A stretch of 64,000 nucleotides of DNA, taken from the NCBI GenBank assembly GCA_046349875.1, contig JAXMBN010000025.1, positions 27,557-91,556 on the forward strand. Direction: 5' to 3'. Position numbers and translations under genes: made by a program. This DNA is from JAXMBN01 sp046349875 (GTDB taxonomy: Bacteria; Planctomycetota; Planctomycetia; Pirellulales; Pirellulaceae). Numbering within the stretch: the stretch's first letter is position 1; every line of letters starts with the position of its first letter. Shown piece after piece: positions 1 to 8,784 of this stretch. Under the pieces are notes generated by a model. The model made no database searches, had not been told where the DNA came from, and worked only from the letters and a program-made list of their open reading frames with translations.

Positions 1-942
1 CAACAAAATGAATCACAGCCTTGGGCACTTTGCATCGGTCATAAGGCACCTCACTCGTTTTACTTCCCCGAAGAAAAGTATGCTCACACCTTTGATGCAG
101 TGAAGGTGCCCTACCCTGAATCGGCGTTTCATCTAGAAGACAAGCCAGAATGGATACGTCAGAGGCTGGATACATGGCACGGAATCTATGGCCCGCTTTT
201 TGAGTGGCGAAAGAACTTTCCTGATCGTCGACCAGAAGCGGTAGCCGACTTCGAGAAGATGGTGCGAGCTTACTGGGGGACCGTGCTTAGCGTTGATGAT
301 AGCGTTGGACGGCTCGTTCAATTTCTTGAGAAGACCGGGCAACTCGATCGAACCCTCATTGTATTCATGGGCGATAACGGACTTTTGGAAGGCGAACATG
401 GAATGGTGGATAAACGCACCATGCACGAGCCTAGCATCCATATTCCGTTGATCGTTTCCGGTCCAGCGTTGCCTCGTGGCAAAGTGATTCCGCAACAGGT
501 ATTAACCATCGATATTGCATCGAGCATTCTTGAAATGTGTGGCCAATCGGCGATTCCTGAGTGCCACGGCAAGTCGTGGAAAAACCTAGTGCAGAATGGC
601 GATCAAACTTGGCGAACATCTTGGTTCTATGAATACAACTACGAGAAGCAGTTTCCCTATACACCCAATATCCGCGGCTTGCGAACAGCCGATTGGAAGT
701 ACATTCACTATCCTCATGGAGATGGCAAACCAGATCGCCATCTCAGCGAACTCTATCACCTATCTCAAGACCCGTCCGAAAACGTGAACCTCATTCGCAA
801 CGAGGCCTATCAAAGCAAGGTGGTCGAGCTTGAGAAGGAGCTCGCGAAGAAGATGGCTGAAGTTGGACTTTCCCTTGATAACGATCGAATGCCGATCGAT
901 GAGGGGATCAAGTCTCAATTGCCAGATCAGAAGATTCGATAG
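1..942 (+). CDS. Sulfatase, C-terminal part (cut by window start)
   Basis: The frame is open from base 1, so the gene begins before the window and about 313 C-terminal residues are present. It resembles type I arylsulfatases of the iduronate-2-sulfatase kind: there is the block GDNGLLEGEHGMVDKRTMHE, where the GEHG and the following Lys belong to the substrate and metal pocket, and a C-terminal subdomain with RTADWKYIHYPHGDGKPD and ELYHLSQDPSENVNL, typical of these enzymes. The catalytic Cys/Ser that becomes formylglycine would lie upstream and cannot be seen. Planctomycetes carry many exported sulfatases for desulfating algal polysaccharides; the PSCyt1 and DUF1501 genes downstream fit that setting. 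The substrate is unknown. Confidence 0.9.
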   Translation, partial: QQNESQPWALCIGHKAPHSFYFPEEKYAHTFDAVKVPYPESAFHLEDKPEWIRQRLDTWHGIYGPLFEWRKNFPDRRPEAVADFEKMVRAYWGTVLSVDDSVGRLVQFLEKTGQLDRTLIVFMGDNGLLEGEHGMVDKRTMHEPSIHIPLIVSGPALPRGKVIPQQVLTIDIASSILEMCGQSAIPECHGKSWKNLVQNGDQTWRTSWFYEYNYEKQFPYTPNIRGLRTADWKYIHYPHGDGKPDRHLSELYHLSQDPSENVNLIRNEAYQSKVVELEKELAKKMAEVGLSLDNDRMPIDEGIKSQLPDQKIR

Positions 943-971
943 GTCGCAGTTGGATGTTGAGCGATCGATGA

Positions 972-1433
972 TCAGCGGGAAGTGCGGTCCACAGAGGGAT
1001 CTGCCTGGGGAGCGCGGACGACTCGTTCGAGTAGCAAGAAATTTTCGTTGCGGTACTCGGTGATGCGACCTTGCGCGATCCAGTTCTTTTCGCGATCCTC
1101 ATCGACGATGGCTTGATAGACTCTCTGCAATGCAAGATTTTCCAAGCATCGGAAGGTTCGAGGATTGGTGGTGGTTTCGACGAAGATGAGTCGATCGCCC
1201 ACGATGCGGAAGTTCCCTTGCAGGTCTTCCAATTCGGTTCCTTCGCGGAAATGGGTCTTAGCACCGGACGGAGCGGTTCCGCGATTTTCGTCAGCCCATG
1301 ATTCCGAAGAGGGAAGCCATCCACGGCTCGAACTTAAGTTGACCGCAATTCCAACGGTAGCCACGACGACCACCATCCAGAAGGCCGCTGAACGTCGTCC
1401 GTTTTCGATAGCTTTTCGGATCCGAAAAACCAT
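972..1433 (-). CDS. Single-pass membrane protein of unknown function
   Basis: A 153-residue protein with one membrane segment at about residues 17-34 (AAFWMVVVVATVGIAVNL) after a basic N-terminus, so it should sit in the inner membrane with most of the chain outside the cytoplasm. The rest is hydrophilic and has no motif I recognise. It starts 4 bases after the stop of the small membrane protein encoded at 1438-1728, so the two are probably co-transcribed and may act together. I assign no function. Confidence 0.7.
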   Translation of the reverse strand: MVFRIRKAIENGRRSAAFWMVVVVATVGIAVNLSSSRGWLPSSESWADENRGTAPSGAKTHFREGTELEDLQGNFRIVGDRLIFVETTTNPRTFRCLENLALQRVYQAIVDEDREKNWIAQGRITEYRNENFLLLERVVRAPQADPSVDRTSR

Positions 1434-1437
1434 TCCG

Positions 1438-1728
1438 TCACTTCTTTTTGGGTAGAACCATTGCGTGTAGGGAGATTACCCCACCAACCGTTAGTAACGC
1501 CCAGCCGAGCCAATTGGGTGGCTTCACCGTTTTTTTCGGCGAAGGTGCAACCTGCATGTACATGTTGGTCGCCACATTGTTGCTCGCGATCTGGGAGTTC
1601 TTGGCGATGCGATGCAGGGCTCGTGTGCTGCTTTCGTTCAGAACGAATGAATCGATCATGCGAAACTGAATCCCGATCAAGAAAAGCAGGACTCCAACCA
1701 TAAAATATCGGTTGCGATCGAATTCCAC
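1438..1728 (-). CDS. Small two-helix membrane protein of unknown function
   Basis: A 96-residue protein with hydrophobic helices at about residues 8-22 (FMVGVLLFLIGIQFRMI) and 72-90 (NWLGWALLTVGGVISLHAM), joined by a polar linker, and a Lys-rich end (LPKKK). The arrangement suggests both termini face the cytoplasm with the linker outside. It is the first gene of a two-gene minus-strand unit with the protein at 972-1433. No family is recognised. Confidence 0.7.
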   Translation of the reverse strand: MEFDRNRYFMVGVLLFLIGIQFRMIDSFVLNESSTRALHRIAKNSQIASNNVATNMYMQVAPSPKKTVKPPNWLGWALLTVGGVISLHAMVLPKKK

Positions 1729-2032
1729 GAAATTACCCTCCCCATACGTTTTATGTCATGGGCACAGGCTCTTCCCTGATCCTCGCCTTCACCAATTCTC
1801 CATCGGCCTACGGGCTAGCGTGGGTTGAGCGAATCGAGGGAGACTCCCTAAATTGCCAAAAGCCTTTGTCGTTAAAATGGGAAGATCAGGGGTTATTCGC
1901 ATAAAGCGAGGCATTTTCCATCGATCAAGCCTCGTCAATTGGGATGCCAGTGCCTCGATGTCCCTGAAAGCTCTTTGGACTACAATAAAGGATCCTACCT
2001 CCAATTCCCCTCCTCACAGCGACGATTGCCCT

Positions 2033-5000
2033 ATGGTGACTAGGTTTGCGCTCATTGCTTTTGCCGTAACTTTCATGACGGTGAACCCTCGTGCAAGATC
2101 CGAGGAAACAGTCGCAGTTTATCGTCGGGATATTCAGCCGATCCTTGCTGAATATTGCTTTCATTGTCATGGAGCCGATGCCAACTCACGATCCGGTGCC
2201 TTGCGACTCGATCTGCGGGAAGCGGCACTAGTCGGAGGTTATTCAAAGGTTCCAGCTATAGTTCCGGGCAAACCGGAAGCGAGTGCGTTGATTGCGAGGC
2301 TAGAGCACGCCGATCTTGATTTGCGGATGCCACCTAGCGAGGAAAAAAAATCACTCTCTCCTAAGCAGATCGAGACCTTGAAGGCATGGATCCGGCAAGG
2401 GGCACCTTATGAAGCTCACTGGGCTTTTGAATCGCCGCGGAAGGTTGAACTACAACCGGAGGGCAAGCATCCAATCGATCAGTTGGTTTCGAAGGTTTGG
2501 GCGCAAGAGAAAGTGTTACCATCGCCTCGGGAATCAGCCCATGTTCTTTGTCGAAGGCTTTATTTGGATGTCATTGGATTGCCCCCAACCCTGGAAGAGT
2601 TGGAAGCGTTCGAGAAAGAAGGATTGGAAGCGACTCTCGAGCGTTTGCTGAAGAGCGAGCGCTATGGAGAAAAGTGGGCTCGCGTTTGGCTCGATGTGGC
2701 TCGCTACTCCGATACCAATGGATATGAAAAGGACTTACGACGCGAACAATGGATATGGCGAGACTGGGTTGTTCGCGCCTTGAATGAAGACAAACCTTAC
2801 AACGAATTTTTGATCGAGCAAATTGGTGGTGATCTTTTGCCGAATGCAACGCAAGAACAAGTGATCGCTACTGGATTCTTGCGGAATAGCATGCTCAATG
2901 AAGAAGGAGCGATTGTTCCAGAACAGTTTCGGATGTTCGAGATGTTCGATCGCATGGACTGCGTTGGTAAGGCCGTTCTTGGATTAACGACACAGTGCTC
3001 GCAATGTCATAACCATAAGTTCGATCCTCTGACGCAAGAGGATTATTACGGCATGTTCGCCTATTTGAACAATGCCTACGAATCGCAATCGTGGATCTAC
3101 AACGCGAAACAATGGGAAGCCAAGAAAACTGTGGAAGATTCGTTGCGACAATCCATTGCAGCAATACGGCAAGAGAATGGGGATTGGAAGGAATCGATCG
3201 CAAAATGGTCGCAAGAGCTATCTGCTGCGAAACCCCAGTGGCGTCCCTTGGCATTTCACCAACTGGAAAGTGTGAGTGGTCTAAACCATCCCGTGCAGTT
3301 GCAGGATCAATCGATTCTGATGTTGGGGCATAGCAGTAGCGATGTATTCTTCGTGGGAGCCTACGAGGGAACGGGCCTGACCGGTGTTCAGTTGGAAGTT
3401 TTGACGCATGAGGATTTACCCTTCCGTGGGCCGGGCCGAAGTGGGCAAGGAACTTGGGAAATCCACGAGTTAGAAATTTTGACGCGCACTCCTGAGAAGA
3501 AAGAATGGGAAAAGCAAAAGTTGGTACACGCAACCGCCGACTTCTCAGAGCCGGAGCAGAAGCAAGACAAACGATCGACAGGACCTGTTGCGCATCTGAT
3601 CGATGGTAAAGACGAAAACTCATGGAAGGCTGATCGAGGAGTGGGAAGGCGAAATCAAGCGTCCGTCGCTGTCGTTCAGTTCGAGAAACCACTGGACCTT
3701 CCTGCTGGCTCAGAAGTCAAAGTAGTTCTTCGAATGGGAGCGATGGTCGGCTGTTGCCGAGTCAGTCTTACCGCTTCGGCTGCACCAGTCGCTCCAGCGA
3801 TCGATCATCAAGTCATCTTGGCGTTGGACGCTGCAAAGATTCATGAAGAGCAAGCGCATGCAGACGACGTTGTCGAAGCATGGGCTCGTTATCACAAACG
3901 GTCTCCTGAACGATTGGTGGAGATGGATCAAGCATGGAAGAAGTATCCTCAAGCGGAAACTTCCGTATTGCATCTCCGTGAACGATCGGGTGACTTTGTC
4001 CGAGTCACGCATTGGTTGGATCGAGGCGAATGGGATAAACGGAAGCAGGAAGTAAAGCCGCATGTCCCAGGATTTCTGCACGCGTGGGATCCCTCTTGGG
4101 AAAACAATCGACTCGGTTTTGCCCGTTGGTTGGCCAGTGAACGTTCCCCTTTGACTGCGCGTGTAGCAGTGAATCGAATGTGGCAATCCTTGTTCGGTGA
4201 AGGTTTGGTCGATGTCGCCGAAGATTTTGGAAATCGCACGACGACACCGCTTCAAGTCGAACTCTTGGATTGGTTAGCCGTCGATTTCATGGAGCATCAC
4301 TGGAGTCAAAAGCATCTATTGAAAACGATCGTCACGAGCGGAGTCTATCAGCAAAGTTCTCGCATAGAACCTGAGGCTCTCGATCGCGATCCGAAGAATC
4401 GATGGTTGGCTCGTGGGCCTCGGTTCCGTTGTGATGCGGAAGTGATACGAGATGTGGCGCTCCGTGTGTCGGGATTGTTAGTGGACAAGATGGGAGGGCC
4501 GAGTGTGATTCCTCCCGTCCCTCAAAACGTCTTAGATTACAACTACGTCTATCCATCGTATTGGACCGCCGCGCAAAGCCCCGAACGTTATCGTCGAACG
4601 CTGTACTGTTTTCGAAAACGTTCGATGCCCGATCCTGCGATGACTAGCTTGGATGCGCCCAATGGTGATCTCTCGTGTGCACGACGCGTTCGATCCAATA
4701 CGCCTTTGGCGGCTCTTACGGGATGGAATGAGCCGATATTTGTGGAGGCCGCGCAGGCGCTTGCGCTCCGCATTCTTAAAGAGGGTGGCGATACCGAGTT
4801 GGAACGCATTCAGCATGCGTATCGACTCTGTGTGTCGCGTCTTCCGAGCGAATCGGAAGAGGAAGCGATGCTTCACTTTTTGCGAGACGCAAGAAAGCGA
4901 ATCGCAGAAGGATGGGTGAATGCGAAAGAGATTGCGAGTGGGGATGCGACCAAGTTGCCAACTTTACCAGTAGGGACAACGCCGCAGGATGCCGCCGCAT

Positions 5001-5056
5001 GGACGCTGCTCTCCCGAGTCCTATTGAACCTCGACGAAACCATCACCAAGAATTAG
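2033..5056 (+). CDS. PSCyt1 / DUF1549-DUF1553 cytochrome-like protein
   Basis: A protein of about 1007 residues. I place the start at 2033 (MVTRFALIAFAV) because it gives a signal peptide; the frame is open upstream to 1853 but that extension is not signal-like. After the leader come a PSCyt1 domain with a heme-type CxxCH (CFHCH, residues 42-46), a DUF1549 domain containing a second CxxCH (CSQCH, about residue 322), a less conserved middle region, and a C-terminal DUF1553 domain (about 690-950, with RVAVNRMWQSLFGEGLV). This is a planctomycete/verrucomicrobial family that nearly always pairs with DUF1501. It is presumably an exported c-type cytochrome; its reaction is unknown. The DUF1501 gene begins 6 bases after it, so they form an operon. 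Confidence 0.93.
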   Translation: MVTRFALIAFAVTFMTVNPRARSEETVAVYRRDIQPILAEYCFHCHGADANSRSGALRLDLREAALVGGYSKVPAIVPGKPEASALIARLEHADLDLRMPPSEEKKSLSPKQIETLKAWIRQGAPYEAHWAFESPRKVELQPEGKHPIDQLVSKVWAQEKVLPSPRESAHVLCRRLYLDVIGLPPTLEELEAFEKEGLEATLERLLKSERYGEKWARVWLDVARYSDTNGYEKDLRREQWIWRDWVVRALNEDKPYNEFLIEQIGGDLLPNATQEQVIATGFLRNSMLNEEGAIVPEQFRMFEMFDRMDCVGKAVLGLTTQCSQCHNHKFDPLTQEDYYGMFAYLNNAYESQSWIYNAKQWEAKKTVEDSLRQSIAAIRQENGDWKESIAKWSQELSAAKPQWRPLAFHQLESVSGLNHPVQLQDQSILMLGHSSSDVFFVGAYEGTGLTGVQLEVLTHEDLPFRGPGRSGQGTWEIHELEILTRTPEKKEWEKQKLVHATADFSEPEQKQDKRSTGPVAHLIDGKDENSWKADRGVGRRNQASVAVVQFEKPLDLPAGSEVKVVLRMGAMVGCCRVSLTASAAPVAPAIDHQVILALDAAKIHEEQAHADDVVEAWARYHKRSPERLVEMDQAWKKYPQAETSVLHLRERSGDFVRVTHWLDRGEWDKRKQEVKPHVPGFLHAWDPSWENNRLGFARWLASERSPLTARVAVNRMWQSLFGEGLVDVAEDFGNRTTTPLQVELLDWLAVDFMEHHWSQKHLLKTIVTSGVYQQSSRIEPEALDRDPKNRWLARGPRFRCDAEVIRDVALRVSGLLVDKMGGPSVIPPVPQNVLDYNYVYPSYWTAAQSPERYRRTLYCFRKRSMPDPAMTSLDAPNGDLSCARRVRSNTPLAALTGWNEPIFVEAAQALALRILKEGGDTELERIQHAYRLCVSRLPSESEEEAMLHFLRDARKRIAEGWVNAKEIASGDATKLPTLPVGTTPQDAAAWTLLSRVLLNLDETITKN

Positions 5057-5062
5057 TGGATC

Positions 5063-6502
5063 ATGAATCAGCTTTCATCACAAACCGTTGGTCAATTTTT
5101 ATCGCGGCGATTGTTCTTCAGTCAATGCGGCGTTGGGTTGGCAGGATTGTCCGCGGCCTATCTTGCGCAGAAGGATCGGAGTCTTCATGCATGGGATCAA
5201 CAGGGAACGCGCAGTGGACCGATGGCTCCGCGGGATCCCCACTTTGAACCCAAGGTCAAACGGGTCATCTATTTGTTTCATGCGGGTGCGCCGAGTCAGT
5301 TAGAACTATTCGATGGGAAGCCGGAATTGGCTAAGCGAAACGGTCAATTGCCTCCGGCTGAATTGCTGAAGGGATATCGAGCGGCATTCATCAACCCCAA
5401 TTCAGCGCTGTTAGGACCCAAATACAAGTTTGCGCCGCAAGGAAAGTGTGGCATGGAGCTCAGCGAACTCTTGCCAAATCTAGGAAAGATCGCAGACGAT
5501 ATCTGTCTGATTCGATCGATGCAAACCGATGCGGTGAATCATGCGCCTGCTCAGATCATGATGAATACCGGATCGCAGCAGTTTGGGCGCCCCAGTTTTG
5601 GATCATGGACGTTGTATGGACTAGGAAGTGAGGCTGAAGATCTTCCAGGGTTTGTGGTTTTGACAAGTGCCAAAGGGACCAGTGGTGGTGCCAGCAATTA
5701 TGGATGTGGGTTCTTGCCAACAATGTATGGGGGCGTTCCGTTTCGAAGTAAAGGTGATCCCGTCCTTTATCTATCCAATCCAAACGGCGTCGATCGCGAA
5801 TCCCAGCGAATGTCGCTCGATCTGCTCCAAGAACTCAATCAAAAAAGCTTGGAAGCCATTGGAGATCCCGAAACGGCTGCCCGCATTCAAAGCTATGAAA
5901 TGGCCTATCGATTGCAAACGAGTGCTCCCGAGTTGATGGATCTGTCGCAAGAATCAAAAGAGACGTTAGAGCTCTACGGGATCAAAGATCCTAAAGAACC
6001 AAGTTATGCGCGGAACTGCCTGTTGGCTCGCCGGCTTGCCGAGCGAGGTGTGCGTTTTGTTCAGTTGTTCCACGAAGCTTGGGATCAGCATGGCAATCTG
6101 ACGGCCGACATCAAGAAGAATGCAGGTGAAACCGATCAGGCTAGCGCTGCGCTGGTCCAAGATCTCAAGCAGCGTGGTCTCCTCAAAGATACCCTCGTGA
6201 TTTGGGGAGGGGAGTTCGGGCGTACGCCGATGGTCCAAGGAGGCAACGATGGCCGTGACCACCACAATCGATCCTATAGTTTGTGGTTAGCCGGAGGAGG
6301 TCTCAAGACGGGCTACGTGCATGGTGAAACCGATGAATTGGGCTTTGGTGTCACTCGCGATCCTGTGCATGTTCACGATCTCAATGCAACGCTTTTGCAT
6401 CTGCTGGGGCTCGAGCACACGCGGCTCATCTACCGATATCAAGGACGCGATTATCGTTTGACCGACATTCATGGGTCGCTGGTTTCGCAGATTCTTGCCT
6501 AA
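5063..6502 (+). CDS. DUF1501 protein with Tat signal
   Basis: A 479-residue protein with a twin-arginine leader (LSRRLFFSQCGVGLAGLSAA) near the N-terminus, so export in folded form is likely. The body is the DUF1501 fold, distantly related to alkaline phosphatase and sulfatase-like hydrolases; GGEFGRTPMVQGG and the following DGRDHHNRSYSLWLAGGG are the family's hallmark blocks. It starts 6 bases after the PSCyt1 gene and is its usual partner across planctomycetes. The pair is thought to work on exported carbohydrate or related substrates, but no biochemical activity is established. Family assignment is secure, function is not. Confidence 0.95.
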   Translation: MNQLSSQTVGQFLSRRLFFSQCGVGLAGLSAAYLAQKDRSLHAWDQQGTRSGPMAPRDPHFEPKVKRVIYLFHAGAPSQLELFDGKPELAKRNGQLPPAELLKGYRAAFINPNSALLGPKYKFAPQGKCGMELSELLPNLGKIADDICLIRSMQTDAVNHAPAQIMMNTGSQQFGRPSFGSWTLYGLGSEAEDLPGFVVLTSAKGTSGGASNYGCGFLPTMYGGVPFRSKGDPVLYLSNPNGVDRESQRMSLDLLQELNQKSLEAIGDPETAARIQSYEMAYRLQTSAPELMDLSQESKETLELYGIKDPKEPSYARNCLLARRLAERGVRFVQLFHEAWDQHGNLTADIKKNAGETDQASAALVQDLKQRGLLKDTLVIWGGEFGRTPMVQGGNDGRDHHNRSYSLWLAGGGLKTGYVHGETDELGFGVTRDPVHVHDLNATLLHLLGLEHTRLIYRYQGRDYRLTDIHGSLVSQILA

Positions 6503-6673
6503 TCAATAGTGGCAGGTCCAAATGGCAGGTATGCGTTGAGCAAGGCGCTGTTACCATCGTACATCGATCCATGGAATCTGAATTCCTAGCGAGTGTTTGG
6601 GTCGTTACAATATCGATCCATAGAGTCGATCGCGCAATTTGGAGATGGGTACCAAAATCCTTGGAGAGCCTTG

Positions 6674-7480
6674 ATGGTAAATATGGATGCTGTGGCACTG
6701 ACCATTGCAGGGTCCGACCCCAGTGGAGGTGCGGGCTTGCAAGCCGATCTGAAAGTCTTCCAACAGCTCGGCGTCTACGGAATGTCGGTGGTCACATTGC
6801 TGACGGTACAAAATACGCAAGGCGTCACTGAGGTCGATGTCTTCTCACCAGAGATCATTTTGGCCCAACTGCAAGCAGTATGTTCCGACATTCCCCCAAA
6901 GGTCATCAAAACAGGTGCGATGGGAAATGCCAAGGTTGTAGAGGAAATTGGGAAAGTTCTAAGTGGTATAACGTGCCCAAAAGTGATCGATCCAGTCTTG
7001 GTCAGTAAGCATGGGCACGCGTTGGTTGCGGATGATGTGATTGGAAGTTACATCGAACATTTGATACCGCAAGCCTTTCTGATCACTCCGAATCGGCATG
7101 AGGCAGAACGGCTCTCTGGTGTGAAGATTGTCGATAGATCAACGGCCCTCGAGGCGATTCGACAGTTGCAGCGCTTTGGGGCTAGCAACGTTCTGCTGAA
7201 AGCGGGTTGCATGGAGAACCAGCAATACCATTTTCTTGCTATGGGATCGGACGTAGAAGAAGAAATTGTAACGCCAACGATTTTGGCCAATAACACGCAT
7301 GGAAGTGGTTGTGTTTTGGCCGCTTCGATCGCGGCTTGGTTGGCTCTGGGAGAATTGGGCCTGGAAAATGCGGTCCGAAGGGGCGTTGAAGGGGTTTATC
7401 AGGCCATCCAATGCAATAGTCAATTGGGAAAGGGAATTCACCCCGTCGATGTTCGTGGAATGAGCCAACAGACGATTTGA
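6674..7480 (+). CDS. thiD: Hydroxymethylpyrimidine/phosphomethylpyrimidine kinase
   Basis: ThiD phosphorylates HMP and then HMP-P to give HMP-PP for thiamine synthesis in the cytoplasm. The start at 6674 has GGAG 7 bases before it and gives 268 residues, the normal length; the longer open frame from 6593 is not needed. Visible ribokinase-family marks are the N-terminal substrate loop AGSDPSGGAGLQADLK, the VDPVLVSKHG block, and the C-terminal anion hole and catalytic region NTHGSGCVLAASIAA, where the usual GTG is HGSG. No other thiamine gene is adjacent and the gene appears to stand alone. Confidence 0.95.
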   Translation: MVNMDAVALTIAGSDPSGGAGLQADLKVFQQLGVYGMSVVTLLTVQNTQGVTEVDVFSPEIILAQLQAVCSDIPPKVIKTGAMGNAKVVEEIGKVLSGITCPKVIDPVLVSKHGHALVADDVIGSYIEHLIPQAFLITPNRHEAERLSGVKIVDRSTALEAIRQLQRFGASNVLLKAGCMENQQYHFLAMGSDVEEEIVTPTILANNTHGSGCVLAASIAAWLALGELGLENAVRRGVEGVYQAIQCNSQLGKGIHPVDVRGMSQQTI

Positions 7481-7571
7481 ATCGTTAGAATAGGGCTCAC
7501 TCCAAACGGTTGCTTGAATGCCGAAGTGACTCGATTGGCTTCCTCTCTATCTTTTTTAAGAGCATCAAGCA

Positions 7572-8681
7572 ATGAAATGTAGCATCTTCGTTGGCCGCCT
7601 GATGGGGCTCGGTTTGATCGTACGTTTGGGAATGGCCAGCTTGTTCATGGCTCAAGCACTTGTGGCACAATCACTGCCTCGTAGCACGCCGGAATCGCAA
7701 GGGGTTTCATCGGCGGGAGTGCTTCAGTTCTTGGAGACAGCAGATCGCCAAGTTCAATCGATGCATAGTTTTATGTTGGTTCGGCATGGACAAGTGGTTG
7801 CGGAAGCATGGTGGGCGCCTGAATCACCAACAAAGCCGCACGTCCTTTGGTCATTGTCCAAGAGTTTTACATCGACGGCGGTAGGTTTGGCCGTCGCTGA
7901 TGGGAAGCTATCGATCGATGACCCGGTGAGCAAGTTTTTTCCCGAGGAGATGCCGGCGGAACCAAGCAGTAATCTTAAAGCGATGAGGGTAAAAGATTTA
8001 TTGACGATGTCGACAGGACATCAGGACGAGGTCAACCTTCGAACGGAAAAGGAATGGATCAAGGCCTTTTTGAATCATCCTGTTCCCCACAAGCCTGGCA
8101 CTCACTTCAAGTACAACACGCCTGCGACTTTTATGCAGTCCGCCATCGTTCGCAAGGTGACGGGGCAAACGGTCTTGGACTATTTGAAGCCTCGTCTCTT
8201 TGAACCACTCGGCATCGCAGCGCCCCAATGGGATACGAGTCCAGACGGCAATTCGATTGGTGGATACGGACTCTATCTTTGCACCGAAGATATCGCCAAA
8301 TTCGGTCAATTGTATTTGCAAAAAGGGATGTGGAATGGGAAGCAGTTGATTGCTGCTGACTGGATTGATCAAGCCACATCGAAACAGGTAAGCAATGGCA
8401 GCGATCCGACTCGCGATTGGGATCAAGGTTATGGAGTTCAGTTTTGGAGATGTCGTCATGGAGCCTATCGGGGCGATGGAAAAGATGGGCAGTTTTGTGT
8501 CGTCATGCCCAAGCAGGATGCAGTCGTCGTCATCACTGCAAACACCGGCGACATGCAGGCGGAACTCAATGGGGTTTGGGACAAACTGTTGCCAGCCTTT
8601 CAGGATAGTCCTTTGCCCGCGAACCCCGAAGGTGCAGCCAAGCTCAAGGAATTTGCGAGCGGTTTGAAGGCGACTCGGTAA
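7572..8681 (+). CDS. Exported serine hydrolase, class C beta-lactamase fold
   Basis: A 369-residue protein with a signal peptide (leader ending near AQALVAQ). The penicillin-binding/beta-lactamase serine fold is shown by the SxxK motif in LWSLSKSFTSTA (nucleophile Ser followed two residues later by Lys), the Tyr motif in FKYNTPATF, and the third motif as HGAYRGDGKDGQF in place of KTG. This belongs to the broad family of 6-aminohexanoate-dimer hydrolase-like and esterase-like enzymes, so it need not be a true beta-lactamase. It probably acts in the periplasm. It stands alone between thiD and a histidine kinase. Confidence 0.9.
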   Translation: MKCSIFVGRLMGLGLIVRLGMASLFMAQALVAQSLPRSTPESQGVSSAGVLQFLETADRQVQSMHSFMLVRHGQVVAEAWWAPESPTKPHVLWSLSKSFTSTAVGLAVADGKLSIDDPVSKFFPEEMPAEPSSNLKAMRVKDLLTMSTGHQDEVNLRTEKEWIKAFLNHPVPHKPGTHFKYNTPATFMQSAIVRKVTGQTVLDYLKPRLFEPLGIAAPQWDTSPDGNSIGGYGLYLCTEDIAKFGQLYLQKGMWNGKQLIAADWIDQATSKQVSNGSDPTRDWDQGYGVQFWRCRHGAYRGDGKDGQFCVVMPKQDAVVVITANTGDMQAELNGVWDKLLPAFQDSPLPANPEGAAKLKEFASGLKATR

Positions 8682-8784
8682 AGACGCTTGGGCAATGGTC
8701 TCGCCCTGCCCTGCAAAGATCGAACGATAGACCGAGAGTGGCGATTCGAGATTAAAGGGATCAACCCGTACCAAGGTGAAAGTG

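Noticed and set aside
3710..4255. Long minus-strand frames opposite the PSCyt1 gene
   Set aside because: Antisense shadows of a strongly conserved gene; no conserved motifs or start signals.
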